The notes beneath the pieces were generated by a model. It made no database searches, had not been told where the DNA came from, and worked only from the letters and a program-made list of their open reading frames with translations. A DNA stretch of 64,000 nt from Kovacikia minuta CCNUW1 (GTDB lineage: Bacteria > Cyanobacteriota > Cyanobacteriia > Leptolyngbyales > Leptolyngbyaceae), in NCBI RefSeq assembly GCF_020091585.1, contig NZ_CP083582.1, positions 1,488,001 to 1,552,000 of the forward strand, in the 5' to 3' direction. Made by a program: the position numbers and the translations under genes. Shown one piece after another: positions 9,047 through 17,585 of this stretch; within the stretch, counting starts at the first letter, position 1; the number at the start of each line of letters is the position of its first letter.

Positions 9047-9292
9047 ATGAGAATTCTGCTAATTGGTTTAATTAAGGGGTATCGGGTGTTCATTTCACCC
9101 TTGTTCCCGCCGATGTGTCGGTTTCAGCCGACCTGTTCCCAGTATGCTTTGGAAGCGATCGATCGCCACGGTGTCCTGAAAGGAAGTTGGTTAGCAACCT
9201 GTCGGATCTGCCGTTGCCATCCCTTCCATCCCGGTGGGTATGACCCGGTGCCGCCTGTAGAGAGAGGGGAAGTGGGGAGCGGGGAGAATTGA
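9047..9292 (+). CDS. yidD: YidD membrane-protein insertion efficiency factor
   Basis: 81 residues. YidD is a small membrane-associated protein that helps YidC-dependent insertion. It shows the family core: [13 protein letters not shown], then the cysteine motif [15 protein letters not shown], and a second cysteine cluster [18 protein letters not shown]. The ATG at 9047 fits the family start, although the frame stays open upstream through repeats. The last ten residues ([10 protein letters not shown]) are encoded by GGGGAGC-type heptamer repeats rather than conserved sequence. The stop is three bases before the next ATG, so translational coupling with the dipeptidase gene is likely. Confidence 0.93.
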   Translation: MRILLIGLIKGYRVFISPLFPPMCRFQPTCSQYALEAIDRHGVLKGSWLATCRICRCHPFHPGGYDPVPPVERGEVGSGEN

Positions 9293-9295
9293 AAG

Positions 9296-10012
9296 ATGAA
9301 ACCCTACCAGCAAATTCCGATCGCGGAATGCGGGGAGCCACTGTTGCCAATTCCCCCAGATTCCTTTTCCCTGGTATTGCCCCATCCCTACGAGGCGCTG
9401 GGTGCCCCCTATGGGGATAAGTCTCCATTTTATGTGCGGGAAAGCGTTTTAGGGGGTCTAGTGCAGGCACAAAAAGGCTTGCATCAGCAGTTTCCTGGCT
9501 GGCAGATTCAAATTTTTGATGCCTATCGTCCGGTCTCGGTTCAGCAATATATGGTGGACTATACCTTTCAGGTGGAGGTTCAAAAGTTGGGATTGCTGCC
9601 AGAGAATCTGACTCAATCCCAACGGGAGGCAATCCTGGAGCGGGTCTATGAATTTTGGGCAGTACCCAGTTTTGACCCAGCAACACCGCCCCCACACAGT
9701 ACGGGCGCAGCGGTGGATGTGACTCTGGTGGACGAAACAGGTCAACCTGTGAATATGGGATCGGCGATCGATGAAATTTCTCCCCGCTCCTACCCCGACC
9801 ATTTTGCGAATTGGGAAGATTCCGAGCACCATTGCTATCACCAATATCGGCAACGGCTGCGTGAGGCAATGATGCGGGCAGGATTCCAGCAACACCCCCA
9901 GGAATGGTGGCATTTTTCTATGGGCGACCAGATGTGGGCGTGGCTAATACGCCAGAAGAACCCAGGTGAAGCGGCGATCGCGCGTTATGGGCGCTTTGAA
10001 GAAAAAGGATAA
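9296..10012 (+). CDS. D-alanyl-D-alanine dipeptidase (VanX/DdpX, peptidase M15D)
   Basis: 238 residues. Zinc-binding motifs of the M15D family are present: the S-x-H-x-x-G-x-A-x-D type segment HSTGAAVDVTLVD, and EWWHFSMGD near the C-terminus carrying the catalytic Glu and third ligand. The FDAYRPVSVQQ segment is also characteristic. The enzyme hydrolyses D-Ala-D-Ala, probably for cell-wall turnover rather than vancomycin resistance, since vanH/vanA partners are absent. No signal peptide is seen. It is coupled to yidD, and its stop codon overlaps an AAGGATA heptamer. Confidence 0.92.
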   Translation: MKPYQQIPIAECGEPLLPIPPDSFSLVLPHPYEALGAPYGDKSPFYVRESVLGGLVQAQKGLHQQFPGWQIQIFDAYRPVSVQQYMVDYTFQVEVQKLGLLPENLTQSQREAILERVYEFWAVPSFDPATPPPHSTGAAVDVTLVDETGQPVNMGSAIDEISPRSYPDHFANWEDSEHHCYHQYRQRLREAMMRAGFQQHPQEWWHFSMGDQMWAWLIRQKNPGEAAIARYGRFEEKG

Positions 10013-10140
10013 AGGATGAAGGCTAAGGGATAAAGCGATGGGAAGGTGATGTAGATAAGGGAATGTGGGAGATAGGGAAGGTGAGGGAGTGAGGAAGAAA
10101 GTTTTTATCCTTTATCCTTTATCCTTCATCCTTTCCCATG
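10003..10140. repeat. Inverted heptamer tracts (AAGGATA ... TATCCTT)
   Basis: Tandem AAGGATA/AAGGATG units at the left (from the dipeptidase stop) and TATCCTT/CATCCTT units at the right can pair over about 100 bases. The tract could form a weak bidirectional transcription stop between the convergent dipeptidase and cyclophilin genes. Confidence 0.7.
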
Positions 10141-10144
10141 CCTC

Positions 10145-10565
10145 CTACTTTTCAATCTTGACTGAGCGAATTTTGTCACCTTTGCGGATGGCATTCACAA
10201 CATCCATATCCTGAGTTTGCCCGAAGACGGTATGAACTCCATCCAGGTGGGGTTGGGGAGAATGACAGATGAAGAACTGGCTGCCGCCCGTATCTTTTCC
10301 AGCATGAGCCATAGATAGCGTGCCTGCCTGGTGCTTATTGCGGTTGATTTCACACTTAATCTTGTAGCCAGGACCACCTGTACCTGTTCCAAGGGGACAA
10401 CCGCCCTGAATCATGAAGTCGGGGATCACGCGATGAAAGTTCAACCCGTCGTAGAAGCCTTTCTCGGAAAGGTCTACAAAGTTTTTTACAGTATTAGGGG
10501 CATCTTGATCGAACAGATCCAGATGAATCGGTGGCTTTGTCGGTTTCCATAATGGCGCGGGTCAT
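10145..10565 (-). pseudogene. Peptidyl-prolyl cis-trans isomerase (cyclophilin), frameshifted
   Basis: The gene starts at ATG 10565, with AGGAGT upstream, encoding [12 protein letters not shown]. One extra base near 10529-10534 shifts the frame. Removing one base of the GG pair restores [19 protein letters not shown], joining directly to [15 protein letters not shown] and the rest of a single-domain cyclophilin: [17 protein letters not shown] and HTVFGQT are classic active-site motifs. The intact protein would be about 139 residues, cytosolic, without a signal peptide. Every downstream motif is conserved, so a sequencing error or a very recent mutation is likelier than an old pseudogene. Confidence 0.85.
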
Positions 10566-10618
10566 AATTAACTCCTTACATGCGATCGCCATAGCTATGG
10601 TAGTACCGATCGTCACCC

Positions 10619-11092
10619 TTAAGCCGATTCAGGATTGAGGCGGCTCATTTCCCAGGTGGTGTAGGTGCCGATCGGTCCCCAGAGAAGATAGGGCACCAAT
10701 AGCAACGCCGCCCATCCCGAAATGGGTAGAACAAGCAGGGTTAAAATCAACCCCAGTACCACTCCCACTCCACCGATGATGGTCCCTATTTTGAGACTAC
10801 GAGTCCAGAGCATAACCGGGGAGTAAAGAACAATTGCAATTTCTACGACCAGGTAGAACGCCATCAGAAACCAGGTATAGGAAGTACCCGGATTTTTCTC
10901 CCAAACAATATAAGCAGACCAGGCACCACAAATAAAAATAATCGTCCAAATAATAGGAATCAACGCCTCAAAGGTAAGCCAACGGGGACGCTGAAGCCGA
11001 CCAAACCACTTAATATCCTTGGGTCTAAGAAAACTTGCACCCAGTGCCACCACAAAGGTGACTGCTCCAATTACCATCCAGGATTTAATCAC
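10619..11092 (-). CDS. TspO/MBR family membrane protein
   Basis: 157 residues with five hydrophobic helices and the family signature near the end, YLLWGPIGTYTTWEMSRLNP. TspO proteins bind tetrapyrroles and related ligands and modulate stress and pigment metabolism. RPRWLTFEALIPIIWTIIF corresponds to the conserved first loop and second helix. The start is a GTG with AAAGG upstream; an ATG five codons in is an alternative. The next upstream base is already in a repeat-rich gap, and no operon partner is evident. Confidence 0.85.
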   Translation of the reverse strand: MIKSWMVIGAVTFVVALGASFLRPKDIKWFGRLQRPRWLTFEALIPIIWTIIFICGAWSAYIVWEKNPGTSYTWFLMAFYLVVEIAIVLYSPVMLWTRSLKIGTIIGGVGVVLGLILTLLVLPISGWAALLLVPYLLWGPIGTYTTWEMSRLNPESA

Positions 11093-11116
11093 ACCTTTAG
11101 CCTCATCAGTAGAAAG

Positions 11117-11151
11117 TTGGTAATTGGTAATTGGTAATTGGTAATCGGTAA
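11117..11151. repeat. TTGGTAA heptamer array
   Basis: Four perfect TTGGTAA units are followed by one TCGGTAA unit, a short tandem heptamer array of the type described as STRR in cyanobacteria. Confidence 0.9.
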
Positions 11152-11196
11152 TGAGTTACCGACACTTGCTACCTCACCCCTTTACCTATAACTAGA

Positions 11197-11289
11197 TATA
11201 GCAGTCCTAAATCAGTTGTGAGATTCAAAGACTTTGTAAGAGAGGATGCCATTGGCATCCTCTCTCACAATCCATTCAGGATCGCTATA
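11197..11289. mobile_element. 93-base miniature inverted-repeat element
   Basis: The ends are inverted copies: TATAGCAGTCCTAAAT on the left, and on the right a segment whose reverse complement is TATAGCGATCCTGAAT. A strong internal hairpin pairs 11239-11250 with 11254-11265. The terminal TA would fit the TA target of IS630/mariner transposases. No transposase is nearby, and the element fills the gap between tspO and the next gene. Confidence 0.6.
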
Positions 11290-11455
11290 CCTGCAAACAC
11301 ACTTGCAATCTCTTTGTGATTGTGTCAAAAGAGAGGGCGGGTTGTAATCAATCTTCGGGGCGATTCGTTCGTGTTGAACAGTTATCGTTACCTTTGATGA
11401 TTAGCTTAGCTAGGATGAGAACGCCTGAAACGTCAGCTTTAATTCACTTGAAATT

Positions 11456-12251
11456 ATGCTCAAACGATATGCGATCGCCTTTTCTATTGCCGTCCTTGGT
11501 GTAGGAGCAGTTCTATTCTATTTCTGGCAACGGGCAACTCAGTTACCAAGCTGGTATGTGGAACAACAGTCTGCTGCGCCAGATGCGTCCGAGCCGGTTG
11601 CTGCCCCCGATCGAATGAATCCGGCGCAACCTACTATTCCAGCGTCCCTCCCCCCGTCTACGGCTTCAAATCAAACGAGTTCAGCAACAACTCCATCAAT
11701 TCAAAAGCAAAAGGCTGTGAGAGAAAAGATCGTTAGCCGTGTACAAGAAGCGCCTCCGGGTAAAAGAGGCGGAAGTACAACTGGATCAACAGGAAATCAG
11801 TACTTTGTTTACTTCTGAAATGAGGCGCAAAACTGAAAGTCAGACGTTGGCAAAAGCAATTAAGGGCGTGAACACTACGGTTCAAGATGGCAAGATTGAG
11901 AGCGGTGCAGTGGTTAATTTGGGAAGCGTTCCGATTGATCAACTGTCGTCGAATGAACGATCGTTTGTAACCAAGTTGATCGAAACTTTTCCGGTCTTGG
12001 GCGATCGCAACGTTTACATTGGCATTGAAGGAAAACCCTCAGTTGTTAACGGGCAGGTCATGCTCAATGACAACACCCGGATCAAAATTGGCGACCTGAG
12101 TTTTAGTCCGGCAGAACTCTCGCAAAGATTAGGCATTCCTGAAGATCAGATTCGACAGCGAATTCATCTCGAAGTCCAACTGGGTAGATTAAAGGTAAGC
12201 GATATTCAATTAGAAGGCGATCGAGCCGTAGTGCGGGGAGAGGCGGAGTGA
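11456..12251 (+). pseudogene. Conserved-looking membrane-anchored protein, frameshifted
   Basis: The first frame (from ATG 11456) gives an N-terminal membrane anchor (IAFSIAVLGVGAVLFYFW), a Pro/Ala/Ser-rich linker, then a charged segment EKIVSRVQEAPP. One extra G in the GGG at 11758-11760 breaks the frame. Deleting it continues as VKEAEVQLDQQEISTLFTSE and runs to 12251, giving about 264 residues. The C-terminal half (VNLGSVPIDQL, VYIGIEGKPSVVNGQV, AELSQRLGIPEDQI) looks like a soluble domain outside the membrane. I do not recognise the family. The break resembles those in the cyclophilin and YyaL genes nearby. Confidence 0.7.
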
Positions 12252-12340
12252 GCCTGAAAGGATAGGGGATAAAAAGGGTGGAGAGATGATGGATTAAGGA
12301 TTACACTTAGTAGCCTCACCTCCTAACGCCTACCCATCCC

Positions 12341-14492
12341 ATGTCCAACCGTCTTGCTGCATCCAAAAGCCTCTATCTGCGAAAGCATGCCGAAAACCCG
12401 ATCGACTGGTGGTATTGGTGTGATGAAGCACTGGAGACCGCACGACGTGAGAATAAGCCAATTTTTCTTTCGGGTAGGTTATTCCAGTTGTCACTGGTGT
12501 ACGGTGATGGAAGGGGAAGCATTTTCCGATGCCACCATTGCCGACTACATGAATGCTAATTTTCTGCCCATTAAGGTTGATCGGGAGGAACGCCCCGACC
12601 TGGACAGCATTTACATGCAGGCAGTGCAGATGTTGATTGGGCAGGGAGGCTGGCCCCTCAATGTGTTTCTCTCGCCCGACGATTTAGTGCCTTTCTATGG
12701 GGGCACCTACTTCCCGATCGAACCCCGCTATGGGCGTCCCGGTTTTTTGCAAGTGCTTCAGGCCATTCGCCAGTATTACGATACCCAGAAAGGAAAATTG
12801 CAGAGTGTTAAAGATGAAATTCTCAGCAATCTGCGGAGTATGGCAACCTTCCAACCTACCCAGGAAATTGATCATGACCTGTTGAAACGGGGGCTGGAAG
12901 CTAATGTCGGTGTTCTTGCTGGAAAAACTCCTGGTCCCAGTTTTCCCATGATCCCCTATGCGGAGGTGGCATTACGTGCCAACCATTTCAGCTTTGAGTC
13001 TCGCTACGATGCGGCAGAAATTAGCCGCCAGCGGGGGATGGCTCTGGCGCTGGGAGGAATCTTTGACCACGTCGCAGGTGGCTTTCATCGCTATACGGTA
13101 GACCCAACCTGGACTGTCCCCCATTTCGAGAAAATGCTCTACGACAATGGGCAAATTGTGGAGTATCTGGCGAATGAATGGGCAGCAGGGGTAGAGGAAC
13201 CCGCGTTTGAACGGGCGATCGCCCTGACCGTTGAATGGCTCAAACGCGAAATGACCGCCCCAGAGGGATACTTCTATGCGGCTCAAGATGCCGACAGCTT
13301 TGCCCATCCCAGCGAGGCAGAACCCGAAGAGGGAGCCTTTTACGTGTGGGATTATGGTGAACTCGAAAAACTGCTCACCCCAGCGGAACTAACCCAACTC
13401 ACCGAACAATTTACCGTGACCGAGAAAGGTAACTTTGAGGGCTACAATGTGCTGCAACGCCATCATTCCGGCAGGCTTGCCGCCCCATTAGAAGCCGCAC
13501 TCGGTAAACTGTTTAAGGTCCGCTATGGTGCCCCTGCGGATGCCTTGCCAACTTTTCCGCCTGCCCGCAACAATCAGGAAGCAAAATCGACGAGTTGGGG
13601 GGGGCGCATTCCTCCCGTTACCGACACCAAAATGATTGTTGCCTGGAACAGCCTGATGATTTCTGGGCTAGCTCGAGCTGCCAGTGTTTTCAATCATTCT
13701 GAATACCTGGAACTGGCAGTCAGGGCAGCCAGCTTTATCCTCCACCATCAATGGATTGCAGGACGCTTCCACCGAGTTAATTATGATGGCAATCCTGATG
13801 TACTGGCTCAGTCGGAGGATTATGCGTTGTTTATTAAGGCACTTCTAGATGTGCAGCAAGCTAGTTTGGGGGCCAGGAGCCAGGAGCCAGAAGCCAGAAG
13901 CCAGAAATCAGAATTCACTCAAAATTTAGAACTTAAAACTCAAAACCCTTCTCCCATCCCCCACACCCCACACCCCACACCCTCTCTCTGGCTCGATGAA
14001 GCCGTCAAAGTCCAGGCCGAGTTTGACGAATTTCTCTGGAGTCTGGAGTTGGGAGGGTATTACAATACGGATGCCAGCAGCGACCTGCTGTTGCGGGAAC
14101 GGAGTTATGTGGACAATGCCACACCTGCGGCAAATGGGATTGCGATCGCAAATCTGGTTCGGTTGGCATTTTTAACCGAGGATTTGAGTTATCTGGAGAA
14201 GGCAGAGCAATCGTTGCAGTCGTTTGGAGAGGTGATGGTGCGATCGCCTCAGGCTTGCCCCAGTTTATTCTCTGCCCTCGACTGGTTCCACAACCATACC
14301 CTCATCCGCACCAGTGCCGATCGAATTTCGACCCTAATATCCCAATTCCTGCCGACAGCAATTTATCAACTGGAACTGAATTTGCCCCCAGATGCTGTTG
14401 GGCTGGTGTGTCAGGGGTTAAGCTGCAATGAACCTGCCCTGACCCAGGAGCAGTTATGGGAGCAGATCAAACAAAGTCAAGCGAGGACATAA
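12341..14492 (+). pseudogene. YyaL-type protein (DUF255 thioredoxin domain plus (alpha/alpha)6 barrel), frameshifted
   Basis: ATG 12341 begins MSNRLAASKSLYLRKHAENP, the standard N-terminus of this family. An extra G in the GGG at 12472-12474 shifts the frame. Removing it gives IFLSVGYSSCHWC, with the CxxC-like SSCHWC of the thioredoxin domain, and the rest reads through to 14492: WPLNVFLSPD, GGTYFP, HFEKMLYDN, KMIVAWNSLMI. The intact protein would be about 717 residues. Family members (spermatogenesis-associated protein 20, YyaL) have no settled enzymatic role. About 39 residues near 13870-13985 are encoded by intergenic-type heptamers, an in-frame insertion not expected in the family. The stop overlaps the next gene's ATG (TAATG). 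Confidence 0.9.
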
Positions 14493-14812
14493 TGACAGCG
14501 TTTGCATGGTTAATCTTTACAGCCGCCGCCATTCTGGAAGTTGGGGGAGATGCAGTTATCCGAAAGGGACTAGAAGGAAGCAATCTGGTCGTCATTCTAG
14601 GAGGAGGGCTGATGCTGAGCTGCTATGGCTTAGTGATCAATCTGGTCAGGTGGGATTTCTCAAAGCTATTGGGGGTCTACATTGCAATCTTCGCCTTGAG
14701 CAGCGTTTTGTGGGGGCAATTCTTCTTTAAGGAATCGATCCCAACTTCCACTTGGTTTGGCTTGGCTGTGATTATCGCTGGAGGGCTAATCATTCAATCT
14801 GGTCATCAATAA
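14492..14812 (+). CDS. Small multidrug resistance (SMR)-like membrane protein
   Basis: 106 residues with four hydrophobic helices, consistent with the SMR/EmrE branch of the drug/metabolite transporters. The first helix carries a membrane-embedded glutamate (FTAAAILEVGGD), as in EmrE Glu14. The ATG at 14492 overlaps the stop of the YyaL-like gene and has GAGGAC upstream, so it is likely coupled. The substrate is unknown: quaternary amines or a small metabolite are possible. Confidence 0.75.
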   Translation: MTAFAWLIFTAAAILEVGGDAVIRKGLEGSNLVVILGGGLMLSCYGLVINLVRWDFSKLLGVYIAIFALSSVLWGQFFFKESIPTSTWFGLAVIIAGGLIIQSGHQ

Positions 14813-14855
14813 TTACTTTCCCTCGAAAGCATTCTCAGCGCTCAATCTCTCTAGC

Positions 14856-15839
14856 TCAACTTCTCTGGACCGTTGCCAGAATTTCATCCAAGATTTCCTG
14901 TGCTCCCTGCCCGCGCAGAGTTTGAGCAAGTTCTGTACCAAGCCGTTCCGCATCGGTGGCAGGGCCAGTAATGGTATCCTTCACGACTCGAAGACCATCC
15001 AGGCTGGATACAACGCCAGTCAGCGTCAGGGTATCACCTTCCAAGACAGTGTTGACCCCGATCGGCACCTGACAACCCCCTTCCAATTCGCGCAAAAACG
15101 CCCGCTCTGCGTAGCAGCGATCGGCAGTCGGCTGATGCTGTAACGCTTTCAACAGCGACAACACCTCTACATCATCGGCACGGCATTCAATCCCCAGTGC
15201 GCCTTGACCCACCGCATGGAGGGAAATTTCTGCTGGAATCACCTGATGAATTCGGTCTTCCATCCCCAATCGCTGTAAACCGGCTACCGCCAGGATGAGG
15301 GCATCGTATTCACCACTGTCTAGCTTTGCCAAACGGGTGTTCAGGTTGCCCCGCACATCTTTAAAGGTGAAGTGGGGGTAATGGTGCCGCAACTGTGCCA
15401 ACCGCCGCAATGAGGATGTACCAATCACAGCTCCTTCTGGCAGGGTATCCAGTTGTTTGTCTCGATGATTTTCATGCACAACAAGGGCATCTGCCGGATT
15501 TTCCCGCTCCGTCACACAGCCCAACATCAACCCATCGGGTAACCGGGTAGGCAGATCCTTGAGGGAGTGAACCGCAAAATCAATCTCGCGATTGATCATG
15601 CCCACTTCCAATTCCTTTGTAAATAGCCCTTTGTCGCCAATCTTTGCCAGTGCCACATCCAGAATCTTGTCGCCATGTGTACTCATGGTATGGACTTCAA
15701 AGGTGCGGGTTGGAAATGCCTTCTGCAATTGCTCCTGCACCCAGTAGGTCTGAACGAGCGCCAATTGACTTTTGCGGGAACCAATCCGAATGGTGCGGTT
15801 AGAGGTTTGGGAAAGGGAAGGCGATGCGGCTAGGGTCAT
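14856..15839 (-). CDS. hemC: Porphobilinogen deaminase (hydroxymethylbilane synthase)
   Basis: 327 residues, a complete HemC. It polymerises four porphobilinogens to hydroxymethylbilane for haem, chlorophyll and bilins. Conserved parts seen: [14 protein letters not shown] at the start, [14 protein letters not shown] (catalytic Asp region), [25 protein letters not shown], and the dipyrromethane-cofactor cysteine in [14 protein letters not shown]. It converges on the SMR gene, with 43 bases between the stops. Confidence 0.97.
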   Translation of the reverse strand: MTLAASPSLSQTSNRTIRIGSRKSQLALVQTYWVQEQLQKAFPTRTFEVHTMSTHGDKILDVALAKIGDKGLFTKELEVGMINREIDFAVHSLKDLPTRLPDGLMLGCVTERENPADALVVHENHRDKQLDTLPEGAVIGTSSLRRLAQLRHHYPHFTFKDVRGNLNTRLAKLDSGEYDALILAVAGLQRLGMEDRIHQVIPAEISLHAVGQGALGIECRADDVEVLSLLKALQHQPTADRCYAERAFLRELEGGCQVPIGVNTVLEGDTLTLTGVVSSLDGLRVVKDTITGPATDAERLGTELAQTLRGQGAQEILDEILATVQRS

Positions 15840-15940
15840 AACGCAGAAATTGAAAATGGTTTTGAAGTCACGTTTTCCACATTACCGTAGTGTGGGACTC
15901 TGTTGATGCAGTTTGGGGCTGGATCTGTTGTTACAGATAA

Positions 15941-16606
15941 TTAAGCTGTGCCTGCCAGATAATTTTTAGCTTCTTGAGCAATTTGCTCCACCTCGTCTTG
16001 AGCAAAGACTTCCAAAGCAGAGCGGCTGGCATTTCCGTCTAATCGACAGAGTGCCTGCATAACCCGGTACCGAATTTGCCAATCGGGGCTACTGGCAAAG
16101 GGCATGAGGAGCTGAACCGCCCGATCGTCCCCCAGTTCTCCTAAGGACCCGATCGCCACCGTTTGTAACAACTCATTTTCTGAGTTCAATGCCTCTGCCA
16201 GCAGGTCAAATCCTCTCCTGTCCCCCATTTCGCCCAGCGCTGCAATAATGCTGAGTTGAACCAACCACTCCGAGGTGCTGTGGTAAAGCTGTTGCAAATC
16301 CTCAAACGCATCCGTCAGCTTCAGGGCAGCAATCGAGTCTGCGGCGGCGGCTTGCACATCCATTTCAGAATCGCGTAACCGTCCCCTTAGGAGTGTGATT
16401 GCTTGAGATGGGTTTTGCTGCCCCAACACAGACATCTGGCTTACTGCTGCATAACGAACTCGGGGATTGCTGTCCTCAACCGCCATTTGCAGCAACTGAA
16501 AACCATCCCCAGGTTCCAGTTGCCGAATTTGGTTAACTGCCAGCAGGCGATCGCCAAAATCTTGTGAAGCCAGTAATTCGCCAACCGATTCAGGAGTAAC
16601 GCTCAT
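15941..16606 (-). CDS. HEAT-repeat protein, NblB-like
   Basis: 221 residues made of HEAT/PBS-lyase-type repeats of about 30 residues (e.g. NPRVRYAAVSQM, VQLSIIAALGEMGDRRG, LLQTVAIGSLGELGDDRA). The length and N-terminus (VGELLASQDFGDRLLAVNQI) match the NblB family involved in phycobilisome degradation and chromophore detachment. The fold call is firm; the NblB function is inferred from resemblance, as phycobilin lyases share these repeats. No pigment genes are adjacent apart from hemC one gene away. Confidence 0.75.
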   Translation of the reverse strand: MSVTPESVGELLASQDFGDRLLAVNQIRQLEPGDGFQLLQMAVEDSNPRVRYAAVSQMSVLGQQNPSQAITLLRGRLRDSEMDVQAAAADSIAALKLTDAFEDLQQLYHSTSEWLVQLSIIAALGEMGDRRGFDLLAEALNSENELLQTVAIGSLGELGDDRAVQLLMPFASSPDWQIRYRVMQALCRLDGNASRSALEVFAQDEVEQIAQEAKNYLAGTA

Positions 16607-16619
16607 ATTGAATAGTCTC

Positions 16620-16795
16620 TTTGCTAAAAAAGTTTGAAGTGAATTATAGGTGGGAGGTAGTAGGGGGTAGGGAGTAGGGAAGAAAAGTAATGATGGAGTG
16701 GAGGAGATGGGAAAGGTGAGAGAGTGGGGAAATTTGTATCCCTTATCCTTTATCCTTTATCCTTACCCTGACACCTACCCCCTACCACCTATCCT
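16620..16795. repeat. Heptamer repeat mosaic between the nblB-like and CBS genes
   Basis: Contains GTAGGGG/GGTAGTA-type units, then TATCCTT repeats and a CTACCAC-type end. No gene is seen here. Confidence 0.65.
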
Positions 16796-17253
16796 TGCTC
16801 CGCAGCCATTGCCCGCACGATATCACCGCGCGTCAGAATCCCAACCACGTGTTCTTTGCTGTCCAGCACCGGGAGGCGTTGAACACTATGTTCATGCATC
16901 AGTTGGGCTGCTTCCCGCAGGGATTTATCAGGATGAATGATGACCGGATTTCGAGTCATCACCTCTCCAGCGGTTTGCCCTAGCGCTTTGTGCAACTCTC
17001 GCTCGTAACGAACAGGATTTTCCAAATAGATCACACTATCCAGCAACATGATGTAAGGCGGCGGTGTCACTCCCGACTCTCGCCACATCAGATCTGTTTC
17101 AGAAACCACCCCAACTAACTTGCCCGTTTGCTCAACCACAGGCAAGCCACTAATTCGCCGCTCAGCCAGAATTCGAATCACCTCCGTCAGGGGAGTATCT
17201 GACTGCACCGTAATCGGATCACGGCTCATCACATCAGCAACCGTTTTAGGCAT
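16789..17253 (-). CDS. CBS-domain pair protein
   Basis: 154 residues consisting of two CBS motifs (about 1-60 and 92-150). The first begins VADVMSRDPITVQSDTPL and contains RRISGLPVVEQTGKLVGVVSE. The second begins GEVMTRNPVIIHPDKSL and ends VVGILTRGDIVRAMA. The insert between them is the longer type seen in cyanobacterial stand-alone CBS proteins. These bind adenine nucleotides and often tune redox or enzyme activity. The partner is not identifiable here. Confidence 0.92.
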   Translation of the reverse strand: MPKTVADVMSRDPITVQSDTPLTEVIRILAERRISGLPVVEQTGKLVGVVSETDLMWRESGVTPPPYIMLLDSVIYLENPVRYERELHKALGQTAGEVMTRNPVIIHPDKSLREAAQLMHEHSVQRLPVLDSKEHVVGILTRGDIVRAMAAEQG

Positions 17254-17319
17254 TTATACCAGCTATCCCTTCTCTAGCTTCTTGTTCATTGTAGGGAATA
17301 GGGGGGATCACTTGAATAG

Positions 17320-17585
17320 GTGTCGGGTGTCAGATGTCAGGTGCCAGGTGTCAGGTGTCAGGTAAAGGATGAAGGATAAAAATAAAAAGGCATAGGGCAG
17401 GGGGCAGAAGGACGCGGGGACGCGGAGAAGTCTTTAATGCAAAATTCAAAATTCTCTTAGCACTCAGCACTCAGCACTCAGATTCAACTCAAAACTCAGA
17501 ACTTAAAACCCACACCCCACACCCCATACCCCATCTTCCCTACCTTCCCCATCCCCCCATCCTCATCCTTCATCCTTCCCCCTTC
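17320..17585. repeat. Heptamer repeat mosaic upstream of the CBS gene
   Basis: Successive blocks of AGGTGTC, AAGGATA, CACTCAG, TTAAAAC, CACACCC and CATCCTT units. The right end runs into the coding end of the SLH lipoprotein gene. Confidence 0.8.

Noticed and set aside
9090-9869. 259-codon frame opposite yidD and the dipeptidase gene
   Set aside because: Antisense to two well-supported genes; Pro/Arg-rich translation with no domain.
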